A DNA stretch of 21,677 nucleotides, from assembly GCA_020050895.1 (NCBI GenBank), contig JAGVJW010000236.1, positions 1-21,677 on the forward strand, read 5' to 3'. Below, piece by piece: positions 1 to 7,735 of the stretch. The first letter of the stretch is position 1; each line of letters begins with the position of its first letter. Made by a program: the position numbers and the translations under genes. The notes under the pieces are model-generated. The model had not been told where the DNA came from. It saw only the letters and a program-made list of their open reading frames with translations, and searched no databases. Source of the DNA: a bacterium. GTDB taxonomy: Bacteria; Bacteroidota; Ignavibacteria; Kapaibacteriales; Kapaibacteriaceae.

Positions 1-494
1 GCCTGGTCTACGGCAGCATCGGCATCGCGACGTAAACGTTCCTCTACAGCTTCCTCTGTTGGATCCAACTGACTAGACAACGTGAAGTACTGAAGCAGAC
101 TCCTTCCGCTGGCCTTGAACAAACCAAGAAAAGTATCGAGTACATCGAGGTCAGTATTGTCCGTTTCCTTCCTCGTTTTCTCAATGATCGCCGTAAACTC
201 TTCATCGACACTTGTTTCATCGGCGGCTTCTTCAATCAGCTTTAGTACGTCCACTTCAAGTGTAACGTACATGCCCCCTCTCAAATCGAGACCCAGCTTG
301 AGGCGGTTTTGTCTGATCTTTTGAAAATCCTCACCATGTAATTCATCCCATTGCGCCAGCTGCACGGAGTCCGAAGCCAGTGCCTGACGCTCTTCATCCA
401 TTTGATAATAGCGATACGTAGGCCACATCAGATACGCGGCAGCCAGTATTGGTGCGATGATGATACCCCATCGCCATAAAACATTTTGCTTCAA
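1..494 (-). CDS. secD: Protein translocase subunit SecD (or SecDF), N-terminal part, cut by window edge
   Basis: SecD is an inner-membrane accessory of the SecYEG translocon that uses the proton gradient to help pull proteins into the periplasm. The visible 164 codons are open with no stop. They show a short positive N-terminus, one membrane segment (about residues 8-24) and a periplasmic stretch with the SecD family signature LGLDLRGGMYVTLEV at about residues 69-83. A helical, acidic stretch then begins the periplasmic head. The start is TTG at 494-492, chosen because a GGAGG lies at 504-500 with a 5-nt spacer and the membrane segment follows directly. Many Bacteroidota fuse SecD and SecF into one protein; the window ends too early to tell. 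It is divergent from trmB. The family call is firm and the start is fairly sure. Confidence 0.93.
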   Translation of the reverse strand, partial: MKQNVLWRWGIIIAPILAAAYLMWPTYRYYQMDEERQALASDSVQLAQWDELHGEDFQKIRQNRLKLGLDLRGGMYVTLEVDVLKLIEEAADETSVDEEFTAIIEKTRKETDNTDLDVLDTFLGLFKASGRSLLQYFTLSSQLDPTEEAVEERLRRDADAAVDQ

Positions 495-499
495 GGATT

Positions 500-504
500 C
501 CTCC
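500..504 (-). promoter_or_regulatory. Ribosome binding site of secD
   Basis: On the minus strand AGGGAGGAATCC precedes TTG. The GGAGG core is 5 nt from the TTG and decides this non-ATG start. It is one of the few strong Shine-Dalgarno matches in the window. Confidence 0.7.
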
Positions 505-547
505 CTGCGTCAAAGACTCAGTCGATGCATTAATAAAATCAGAACCG

Positions 548-555
548 CAAATATA
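548..555 (-). promoter_or_regulatory. Candidate Bacteroidota-type promoter -7 box for secD
   Basis: The minus strand reads TATATTTG, an exact match to the TAnnTTTG -7 consensus of Bacteroidota primary sigma factor promoters. It lies about 53 nt upstream of the secD start codon, in the 150-nt divergent region. A TTG lies 16 nt further upstream, which is shorter than the usual spacing to the -33 element, so only the -7 half is convincing. Whether this organism uses that consensus is inference. Confidence 0.4.
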
Positions 556-644
556 CAGATACAGGTTATGCCAATCGGGTGCTATCGGGAGAAATTGGCC
601 AACGGAAATTTGAACAGCAGGAAGTGGGAGGGGCGTTAATTTTG

Positions 645-1319
645 ATGGTGATTGATTATAAACTATATCCGATACCAAGGGTGCGGCATCATGTGAGTTC
701 GCAGGCGTATCTCACTGCCCAACAACAGCAATGGGCTGAGTGGTATCCCCCAACAATCGACAATATCTCGTGGAGCGAAGTGTATGGCATCAATGAACCT
801 GCACGCGTAATCGACCTTGGATGCGGGAGAGGCGGATTCTTGCTGAGGCATGCATTGGCACATCCCCGTGTACCAATTATCGGTTTGGAGATTCGAAAGA
901 TGCTCGTTGATTGGATAAATGGCGTCGCCGAGGGCGAACGCCTAAACAACGTGCGCGCCCTGTGGTATTCCATCGTAAACGGCCTGCAATGGATAGAGAG
1001 TGAAGTAATCGACTACACAACCTATCTGTTCCCGGATCCATGGCTGAAACGACGTCACTTTAAACGTCGCGCATTCTCACCACATTTCCTCGATGAAGTG
1101 TACAGGGTTTTAAAACCAGGCGGAAGATTGTATCTGGCAACCGACAGAAATGAAGTAGATGATTTTCAGCGGGACACGATTGTAATGCATGGTGGGTTGA
1201 AACTTATCGATATGAACGACGAAACAGCGCATCGCTGGCCATTTGCTTTTAAAACAGATCACCAACTGTTTTGCGAACGGAAAGCAATTCCATACACTCT
1301 ATACTGCGCCGAAAAGTGA
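645..1319 (+). CDS. trmB: tRNA (guanine-N7-)-methyltransferase TrmB
   Basis: The product transfers a methyl group from S-adenosylmethionine to N7 of guanosine 46 in the tRNA variable loop. With the ATG at 645 it has 224 residues. The SAM-binding loop DLGCGRG is at about 57-63, with an acidic ribose contact in GLEI at 80-83. The family hallmark FPDPWLKRRHFKRR is at about 129-142 and carries the likely catalytic Asp. KPGG and a TD motif follow at about 157-167. A longer frame open from ATG 579 exists, but the extra residues look unrelated to the family. GGAGG at 628-632 lies 12 nt before ATG 645, and TTG 642 is another possible start. It heads the long plus-strand run and its stop overlaps the aat start by 1 nt. 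Confidence 0.92.
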   Translation: MVIDYKLYPIPRVRHHVSSQAYLTAQQQQWAEWYPPTIDNISWSEVYGINEPARVIDLGCGRGGFLLRHALAHPRVPIIGLEIRKMLVDWINGVAEGERLNNVRALWYSIVNGLQWIESEVIDYTTYLFPDPWLKRRHFKRRAFSPHFLDEVYRVLKPGGRLYLATDRNEVDDFQRDTIVMHGGLKLIDMNDETAHRWPFAFKTDHQLFCERKAIPYTLYCAEK

Positions 1320-1918
1320 TGCGATCCGCTCATAACTCAACCTTGCTGCCCGATGTCTTGCTCATTGCCTACCGCAATGGTTTCTTCCCGATGGCCGACC
1401 CAGATACCGGTTCTATCCTTTGGCACAGGCCGGATCCAAGGGCAATTATTCCACTGGATTCAATACAAATTCCGCGATCACTTCGGCAAGTAATCCGCAA
1501 AGGAGCATTTCGCGTAACAACCGACGAAGCCTTTCTGCAAGTGATAACCAACTGCTCTCAGCGTGCCGATTCATGGATTAGCCCAGAGATCATCGAGGCA
1601 TATCACCAGCTTCACCTTATGGGATTTGCTCATAGCTTCGAGTCGTGGTCATCCGATGTTCTTGTAGGGGGCTTGTATGGCGTTGCAGTTAACGGCGCAT
1701 TCTTCGGCGAGTCTATGTTTTCTGTGCAAAGCAATGCTTCTAAGACAGCATTTGTGCATCTTGTGGCACATTTGAACATCTGCGGATTCAGACTGCTGGA
1801 TACACAGTATATCAATGAATTCACTAAACAACTTGGCGCCATCGAAATTCCCGATGCCGATTACCAGATACTTCTTGCAGATGCGCTCACTGCAGCGGTT
1901 AATTTCAACGGCAAATAA
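1319..1918 (+). CDS. aat: Leucyl/phenylalanyl-tRNA--protein transferase Aat
   Basis: Aat attaches Leu or Phe from aminoacyl-tRNA to proteins with N-terminal Arg or Lys, marking them for ClpS/ClpAP degradation (bacterial N-degron pathway). The 199-residue form begins at the ATG that shares its A with the trmB stop (TGATG), so translational coupling is likely. Family motifs are clear: YRNGFFPMAD at about 18-27, HRPDPR at about 36-41, then GGLYGVAVNGAFFGESMFS at about 117-135, followed by NASKTAF, GFRLLDTQ and LGAIEIP. Length fits the short Aat forms. An in-frame ATG at 1271 would add 16 residues inside trmB and is less likely. The clpS and clpA genes are not in this window. Confidence 0.92.
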   Translation: MRSAHNSTLLPDVLLIAYRNGFFPMADPDTGSILWHRPDPRAIIPLDSIQIPRSLRQVIRKGAFRVTTDEAFLQVITNCSQRADSWISPEIIEAYHQLHLMGFAHSFESWSSDVLVGGLYGVAVNGAFFGESMFSVQSNASKTAFVHLVAHLNICGFRLLDTQYINEFTKQLGAIEIPDADYQILLADALTAAVNFNGK

Positions 1919-3569
1919 CTCGCTGGTATTGTTATTTATTATACCGTTTTTTATTGGCTCAATACTTACGGGATGTTCTTCGAATCGATTGCAGCGCAGC
2001 GCCCTGCCATGCCCTTTGCCCCCTCCGGCGCCGAGCTGCCAGCCCGAAGATTACAACGTTGTTTCTATCGACACTTCAAAAGTCGTCAACGGCGTTAAAA
2101 TGTCGCTGAAACGTGTCGTCGGCGCTTCATCACTTAAGAATGAGTGGGCGCTATTGCCCATCGGAACAATCAACATGCTACTCGAGGGTGAGGATGCAGC
2201 TTCTTCCGTGTATACACCTGTAAAACGCACTGCAGTTGATCGCGTTGAAAAGGTTCAATTTTCTAATTCCGATGTCGGCGCTTACTACACGTACGGAACC
2301 ATTATTGAACCGAGTGCAGTGATGGGAGATGCTTCCGTTGCCGTTGTGGCTCTTCAAAACAACTCGATAACATCCGTACATCACTCCGCCGACGAATTGA
2401 TAACCGTAAATTCCAATGTGTATTGGGACGGACATCCAACCGTTTCTTCCGACGGCAGATTCCTTGTTTTCGCCTCAGACCGACGTGGCACCACTGGCGG
2501 GACAGACCTATGGTACAGTGTCCGGACTGCAACCTCGTGGTCTGTTCCGCAGATTCTTGAAGGGGGCGTGAACACGCCTTGCGATGAACTTTCGCCCTTT
2601 ATTGTTGCAAAAGATAGCATCATGCTTTTTGCCAGTGCAGGTCATTCAACTGTCGGCGGCTACGATTTATTCGAGGTTGTCCTGCACCGGAACGGCAACA
2701 CCTTGACTGCTGGAACGCCACGCAATCTGGGACAGCCCTTAAATAGCCGTTTCGACGAGCTGTTCCCACGATCGGTTGATACATCAACAATGTACTTTTC
2801 TTCGAACAGACCCAGACCCGATGAAGAGAAACCTGCAGACTTTGATGTGTTTGTGCTTGCACCATTTGCATATCGTGAACAGGTTCCAATTCAACAACCC
2901 AGGCGACTCGCAACGGTAACTGGTACCGTCATCAACCAAAACACAAACAACCCTGTTGCTGATGCAGATGTGACAGCGACCGACGTGAGCACGCATCAAA
3001 TTGTGGGGTCAACATCAACCGACACAGCTGGCGATTACCAATTATCGATTCCGGTGGAAACAGAAGTTGAGATTTCCGCACAAGCACCTGATTTATTTTT
3101 TGACGAAATGAGTGTGGTTGTTCCGGAATACGCAGCAAACGACACGTTTCGTATTACGAAGCCATTTGTCCTTCCGGAAATATTTGTTCTTCGAGTAAAC
3201 TTTCCAACGGCTGTGTTCGACAATCCCTACGAGTTCACATTGGATTCCAACGGCGTAGAAACAAAACAAACATGGCAACAATCGCTCGACATGTTAGCCT
3301 CCAATGTAAAAATGAGCGGGAAGCGATTGAAAAAGCTGGTTCTGATTGGTCACACCGATGATGTCGACGATGATGCCTCAAATATGACTCTGGGTAAGAA
3401 CCGTGTAAATTTTGTTATGGATGAATTACAAAATCGCGGTATTGAGCGAACATTATTAGAAGGACGCAGTGCAGGCGAATCAATGCTGCCAGCTCGTAGA
3501 AAGGATGAGCCGATTGAGTTATGGCGCAAGCGGGCACGGCGTGTTGAACTCGTGAAGGTTATGCAATGA
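1881..3569 (+). CDS. OmpA-family lipoprotein with PD40/WD40-like repeats and carboxypeptidase-regulatory-like domain; PorE-like
   Basis: This is an outer-membrane lipoprotein expected to bind peptidoglycan. With ATG 1881 (562 residues) it has a charged N-region, a hydrophobic core and a lipobox ILTGC with Cys 32; this supports 1881 over the upstream ATGs (1815, 1854), although it overlaps aat by 38 nt. Beta-propeller PD40 repeats lie at about 180-320 (SSDGRFLVFASDRRG, then FDELFPRS...MYFSSNR). A carboxypeptidase-regulatory-like fold is at about 343-430, starting TVTGTVINQNTN. An OmpA C-terminal domain is at about 436-562, with GHTDD near 490 and a following conserved Arg in NRVNF that normally contact diaminopimelate. 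This domain order resembles PorE (PG1058 of Porphyromonas gingivalis), a T9SS component, minus its TPR part. The PorE role is inference; the domains are clear. Confidence 0.8.
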   Translation: MRSLQRLISTANNSLVLLFIIPFFIGSILTGCSSNRLQRSALPCPLPPPAPSCQPEDYNVVSIDTSKVVNGVKMSLKRVVGASSLKNEWALLPIGTINMLLEGEDAASSVYTPVKRTAVDRVEKVQFSNSDVGAYYTYGTIIEPSAVMGDASVAVVALQNNSITSVHHSADELITVNSNVYWDGHPTVSSDGRFLVFASDRRGTTGGTDLWYSVRTATSWSVPQILEGGVNTPCDELSPFIVAKDSIMLFASAGHSTVGGYDLFEVVLHRNGNTLTAGTPRNLGQPLNSRFDELFPRSVDTSTMYFSSNRPRPDEEKPADFDVFVLAPFAYREQVPIQQPRRLATVTGTVINQNTNNPVADADVTATDVSTHQIVGSTSTDTAGDYQLSIPVETEVEISAQAPDLFFDEMSVVVPEYAANDTFRITKPFVLPEIFVLRVNFPTAVFDNPYEFTLDSNGVETKQTWQQSLDMLASNVKMSGKRLKKLVLIGHTDDVDDDASNMTLGKNRVNFVMDELQNRGIERTLLEGRSAGESMLPARRKDEPIELWRKRARRVELVKVMQ

Positions 3570-5686
3570 TTAATCCCAAACTCGCTGCCCGAATACTGAT
3601 TGGCGGACTGATTTTAACTGTTGTATCTACTATAATTTATGTTGCTATCGTCTTAAACTCGGGCCTGCCAACCCTCGAAGAATTAGAAAATCCCAAGCAA
3701 GACCTGGCAACGCAGGTTATCAGCGCCGATGGCGAGCTGCTGGATCACTTTGCAACAAAGCGCAGAACGTATGCTCCCTACGATTCTATTCCGCGTTCGT
3801 TCATCAATGCGCTCATCGCTACCGAAGATAGAGCGTTTTACGATCATTGGGGCGTTCACATAAACCGTATTATAAAAGCCATGGTAAAGAATGTGTTTGC
3901 ATTCAGAGCCAAGGAAGGGGCCAGCACAATAACACAACAATTGGCAAGAAACCTCTACTTCACGCAGGAAATGTCTCTTTCGAGAAAGATTAGAGAAGCT
4001 TGGACTGCCATTCAAATCGAGCGCACATATACAAAGAACGAAATTCTTGAAATGTATGCTAACACTGTTTACTATGGGAGAGGCGCATACGGAATCAGAG
4101 TTGCTTCGCAGGTATACTTTAATAAGGAACCGATGCAGCTTACCAATTCCGAAAGCGCATATCTGGTAGGTTTGTTTAAGGCACCAGAAAAGTATAATGC
4201 TGACGACAGTATCGGAATCGCCCGACGCAACCTTATCCTTGGTATGATGCTTGACCAGGAATTAATATCAGAAGGCGAATGGGCTGAGGCCACAACGGCT
4301 CCTCTTGCAAAACCCGATAGGAAGGATGTATCCAGAGGAATCGCACCGCACTTTGTGGAAATGATCCGACAGCAACTAGGCCGCGGTGGTGAATGGAATG
4401 ACAGGCTGAAAGGTTATGATCTCTATCGCGATGGATTGATCATTCACACAACATTGAATGCCCGCATTCAGCGTCATGCAAACGATGCAGTAGCCGAACA
4501 TCTCGCCGATTATCAGAAACTTTTCGATCGGACGTGGTCGTGGAATTCCAAACGCAAGGTTCTCGACGGTGTAATACAGCGTGCTATTTCGCAGCGTTCT
4601 GAGTATATCGCTGCTCCAAGAGAAAAACGCCGCAGTATCGCAGCAAGTCTGCGGAGAAATCAGAGATTCGTTGACTCAGTAAAGAGGATTGCATCTACGA
4701 TCCAGGCCGGTGTTGTTGTACTTGATGTACGCACCGGAGCAATCCTTGCCCTCGTTGGGGCGTCGCCGCAGGCAATGAAGCTCGATCAAGCATTTCGATA
4801 TTCGTTGAACCACGTAACACAGATTCGGCGTCAGCCCGGCTCTGCATTTAAACCATTTGTTTATACTGCCGCAATGGAGTCCGGCATGACGCCGGACTCA
4901 ACTGTCGACAGCGGTCCATTTAGCTACATTCTGCCAACCGGAGAAACATGGGCGCCGCGCGGTTGGAGCAAGCATGGCGGACCAATGACACTGAGAAATG
5001 CTTTGAAGTATTCTACCAACACTGTTGCGGCGCGGTTGATTACGGAACACACCACGCCTTCGGCCGTTGTCTCTGTTTGCCAGCGGTTGGGGATTGCTTC
5101 TCCCCTCACTGCTGTACCGTCGATTGCTCTTGGCGCCGTAGAAGTAACTCCGTTGGAACTTACAGCTGCATATATTCCATTCGTCAGCCAGGGTGTATTT
5201 GTTGAACCATCGGCTATTACAAAAATTGAAGATCGAATGGGCAATGTTTTATACGAGGCCAGACTGCCGCAGAATATCTCCGATGCAATTGGGAGCAGCG
5301 TTTCCGAAGAAATGCTATCAATGCTGCGAGGTGTAGTAGACGGTGGGACTGGAAGCAGCATACGTCAGTTCTACCGCCACGATGCTGCCGGCAAAACTGG
5401 AACCACGAATGATTTTGCAGATGCGTGGTTTATTGGATGCACACCTCAACTTGCAGCTGGTGTATGGACAGGCTTCGACGATCGACGCGTGCAGTTCACG
5501 GGCGATTATGGTCAGGGTGGCAGAGCTGCTGCACCTGTTTGGGGACGTTTGATGCAGAAAATCTGGAACGACGACAGAGTTGTGTACCACGAGGCAAGAT
5601 TTCCCATACCACCTGATGACGTAGACACTGTTACAACAGACCTGATTCTGAATCCACCTTCAGATCAAATTACCAATGAAGACTGA
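3566..5686 (+). CDS. Class A penicillin-binding protein (PBP1A-type transglycosylase/transpeptidase)
   Basis: This bifunctional inner-membrane enzyme polymerises lipid II into glycan strands and cross-links the stem peptides in the periplasm. The 706 residues start with a cytoplasmic stub and one membrane segment (about 9-31). The glycosyltransferase domain shows TEDRAFYDHWG with catalytic Glu 87, EGASTITQQLARNLYF at about 117-132, and RKIREAW. The transpeptidase domain shows SAFK with nucleophile Ser 426 and Lys 429, STN at 483-485, and KTGTT at 610-614. The insert between the domains (about 320-380) is rich in Arg and Lys. The start overlaps the stop of the PorE-like gene by 4 nt (ATGA), so the two are probably co-translated. 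The length is typical of a PBP1A-type enzyme. Confidence 0.95.
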   Translation: MINPKLAARILIGGLILTVVSTIIYVAIVLNSGLPTLEELENPKQDLATQVISADGELLDHFATKRRTYAPYDSIPRSFINALIATEDRAFYDHWGVHINRIIKAMVKNVFAFRAKEGASTITQQLARNLYFTQEMSLSRKIREAWTAIQIERTYTKNEILEMYANTVYYGRGAYGIRVASQVYFNKEPMQLTNSESAYLVGLFKAPEKYNADDSIGIARRNLILGMMLDQELISEGEWAEATTAPLAKPDRKDVSRGIAPHFVEMIRQQLGRGGEWNDRLKGYDLYRDGLIIHTTLNARIQRHANDAVAEHLADYQKLFDRTWSWNSKRKVLDGVIQRAISQRSEYIAAPREKRRSIAASLRRNQRFVDSVKRIASTIQAGVVVLDVRTGAILALVGASPQAMKLDQAFRYSLNHVTQIRRQPGSAFKPFVYTAAMESGMTPDSTVDSGPFSYILPTGETWAPRGWSKHGGPMTLRNALKYSTNTVAARLITEHTTPSAVVSVCQRLGIASPLTAVPSIALGAVEVTPLELTAAYIPFVSQGVFVEPSAITKIEDRMGNVLYEARLPQNISDAIGSSVSEEMLSMLRGVVDGGTGSSIRQFYRHDAAGKTGTTNDFADAWFIGCTPQLAAGVWTGFDDRRVQFTGDYGQGGRAAAPVWGRLMQKIWNDDRVVYHEARFPIPPDDVDTVTTDLILNPPSDQITNED

Positions 5687-7097
5687 TCATCTACACTCGT
5701 TGCGCCACATGCATCTCGCTGTATCAGCACAGCTCTCCATCCTGCTGTCTGTAATCATCGTTGGATGCAGTTTCACTCGAGTAGAGGAAGATGTTTATAC
5801 GCATACTGACGTAGACACTACAGAAGTCCAGCAAGTGCACAACCAGCCAGGTGAGCGCGACAATGGAGTTATCTACCCCTCTTCCCGCACAGTAGTCGTG
5901 GATAGGCATCTTACACAGCACGATAGCGTTGTCGAGCGATCCTATCCAAATTTTATCCGGCTCGGAGTTTTTGAAGGAATTGGATTAATCGGGGGCCAGC
6001 TTACAGGCAACTCCACATACACTGGCTTGTTCGGATTGTTTTATGAAGTCGACAATCTGCTGTTTAAGCAGGAGCCCGAATTTGGTAGCGTAACACTTTT
6101 CTCGGGGTTTCACTATCGAGTTGGTTTTGCTGAATGGAAGCTTCGGTTTTTTGGCGACGATCCAAACTGGACGTGGGGTATTTCGGCATTCGAAATTATT
6201 CAGCCCGACAATGATGTTAACAACAGACTGTATGGAGCTGGTGTTTTAAGTATTCATAAACGTTTTTACTTTAGGGAAAAAATTCCCTACTTCGCAATCA
6301 CTCCGCAATTATCTATATCCGGCGGTCCGTCTCCATTTCTGAATGGATCGGTTTCTGCCGATCTGGGAAGCATCGGTGGATTGAACATGCGAGTCTATAC
6401 GGGGTTTATCTGGGGAGTAACTAACTATGTTGATGGTGTTGGAGTTTCATTTCCATACATCGGCATCGGCACGTCGGCTCTCGACTTCCTGAATCGGGAA
6501 GAAGAGCTCGAAGTTGAATGGAAGTACCATGAGCACAGCGCCTGGGAAATAGGCGTTGCTGAAGTGCAGTTTGTAGCATCAACAAGCGCCCAGCGTTCTG
6601 TTTTTGCCCCTAAAAAAACCGGAGGTGACAAACCAGGAATCACTGGCTACAATGTAAGGCTGTTAAACACCAGATTGGCAATTCCAATACTCGACAATAG
6701 ACTAACTGCAGGAACCTCGATAATTGAACTTCTTTTTGTAGGTGTCGACGAATACGCCGTTGGTGTGCTGCCAATCAGACTCAGTTATTTTTGGCAGCCT
6801 TTCGGGAACATGTTCACGATAGAGCCATTCACCGAATTCAGCTATCTGCCTTCAACCTTTGTGAACCTCGGGGTTAGAGCAGCACTTCCACTTTCTGACA
6901 ATTTCTCCGTTGTTGTAACGGGCGGATTCGTCTCCGGTGAAACCGGATCTTCGTCTAACCGCAATCAGCAAGGCGTACAATACACAGCACCTTCGAGTCA
7001 AGGCGTTACTGGATTGAAATTCAGCAGCTTGTATTTCGGATTTGGTGTAAGTGTACTCGACAGGATTTTTGGTAAGGAAGAACTTCGGTATCGATAG
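5676..7097 (+). CDS. Unrecognised lipoprotein with beta-rich, outer-membrane-barrel-like body
   Basis: I do not recognise this family. The 473-residue product has a signal peptide ending in the lipobox VIIVGC (Cys 31; an in-frame ATG at 5709 would shorten the N-region). A polar, threonine-rich stretch follows to about residue 80. The remainder is a long series of alternating aromatic/hydrophobic and polar strands (for example FSGFHYRVGFAEWKLRFF, YFAITPQLSISGG) with frequent Gly and turn residues. It ends in hydrophobic strands (SSLYFGFGVSVLDRIFG). That pattern suggests an outer-membrane beta-barrel or a beta-sandwich lipoprotein. The start overlaps the PBP gene by 11 nt, which points to co-expression with envelope genes. 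No enzymatic motif was seen. The coding call is strong; function is unknown. Confidence 0.8.
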   Translation: MKTDHLHSLRHMHLAVSAQLSILLSVIIVGCSFTRVEEDVYTHTDVDTTEVQQVHNQPGERDNGVIYPSSRTVVVDRHLTQHDSVVERSYPNFIRLGVFEGIGLIGGQLTGNSTYTGLFGLFYEVDNLLFKQEPEFGSVTLFSGFHYRVGFAEWKLRFFGDDPNWTWGISAFEIIQPDNDVNNRLYGAGVLSIHKRFYFREKIPYFAITPQLSISGGPSPFLNGSVSADLGSIGGLNMRVYTGFIWGVTNYVDGVGVSFPYIGIGTSALDFLNREEELEVEWKYHEHSAWEIGVAEVQFVASTSAQRSVFAPKKTGGDKPGITGYNVRLLNTRLAIPILDNRLTAGTSIIELLFVGVDEYAVGVLPIRLSYFWQPFGNMFTIEPFTEFSYLPSTFVNLGVRAALPLSDNFSVVVTGGFVSGETGSSSNRNQQGVQYTAPSSQGVTGLKFSSLYFGFGVSVLDRIFGKEELRYR

Positions 7098-7145
7098 CAC
7101 AATTTTTGCTTTTTGAAAATGAGCATTCATTCTTCGTTCACATAG

Positions 7146-7721
7146 ATGCTGATGTCCCACCTTCCGCGAGTGTTCGTGAGTTTAATCCTGCTCTCGGCTT
7201 GTTCGCCAACTCGCTTTACTCTTCAGCGTAACACTGGATGGCCTATCGATGGAAGAATATTGAATAACCATCATAACGTCGAAGTTGTTGGCAATAAGAA
7301 TGTTTCAATCAGAGACTCGGCACGCGTTGCCTTGAGATGCGAACAACTGACTGATGCAACATTTGATACAGAGATGCTTCTCGGAGAGAACGATCGGATT
7401 GAACTTCAATTCCGTACAACTCCGTACGATGATTCATTAAATAATGTTAGGGGCCTGTCGGTAGTTATTGAACCCAACCTGACAACGGTAATTGCGAATA
7501 CAGACACGCTTTATAAAGCCATTCCAATTCCTAAAAGTGCACCTTTCCGTATCGTTGTTACGCAATTTGGGAGATACGTCGATATCGAAGTCGCATGTGA
7601 AAAGGTGGGCAGACTCACAACAGTTAGTCCTTCAACACAATGGGTTATCATAAATGTGGATGAAGGGGGCTCACTCGACATAATCGATCCCATCTTTAGG
7701 CCATTGCTGAAACCAGAATAG
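7146..7721 (+). CDS. Unrecognised small lipoprotein
   Basis: The product has 191 residues (189 from the in-frame ATG at 7152) with a clear lipoprotein signal: basic/hydrophobic start and lipobox LLSAC with Cys 19. The mature part is predominantly beta by pattern, with runs such as DRIELQFRTTPYDD and FRIVVTQFGRYVDIEVACE, and contains two further Cys. A glucanase- or lectin-like jelly-roll, as in many secreted sandwich proteins, is possible. I see no catalytic motif and cannot name a family. It lies 48 nt after the preceding lipoprotein gene and 14 nt before kmo on the same strand, so it is probably part of the same transcript. Confidence 0.75.
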   Translation: MLMSHLPRVFVSLILLSACSPTRFTLQRNTGWPIDGRILNNHHNVEVVGNKNVSIRDSARVALRCEQLTDATFDTEMLLGENDRIELQFRTTPYDDSLNNVRGLSVVIEPNLTTVIANTDTLYKAIPIPKSAPFRIVVTQFGRYVDIEVACEKVGRLTTVSPSTQWVIINVDEGGSLDIIDPIFRPLLKPE

Positions 7722-7735
7722 CGATTGTTGAAATC

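Noticed and set aside
457..639. Short plus-strand open frame between secD and trmB.
   Set aside because: It overlaps the secD start and its ribosome binding site, has no family likeness, and its composition fits a chance frame.
4924..5361. 145-codon minus-strand frame inside the PBP1A gene.
   Set aside because: The plus-strand PBP1A gene is intact here with its STN motif and the stretch leading to KTG; the antisense frame has no recognisable features.
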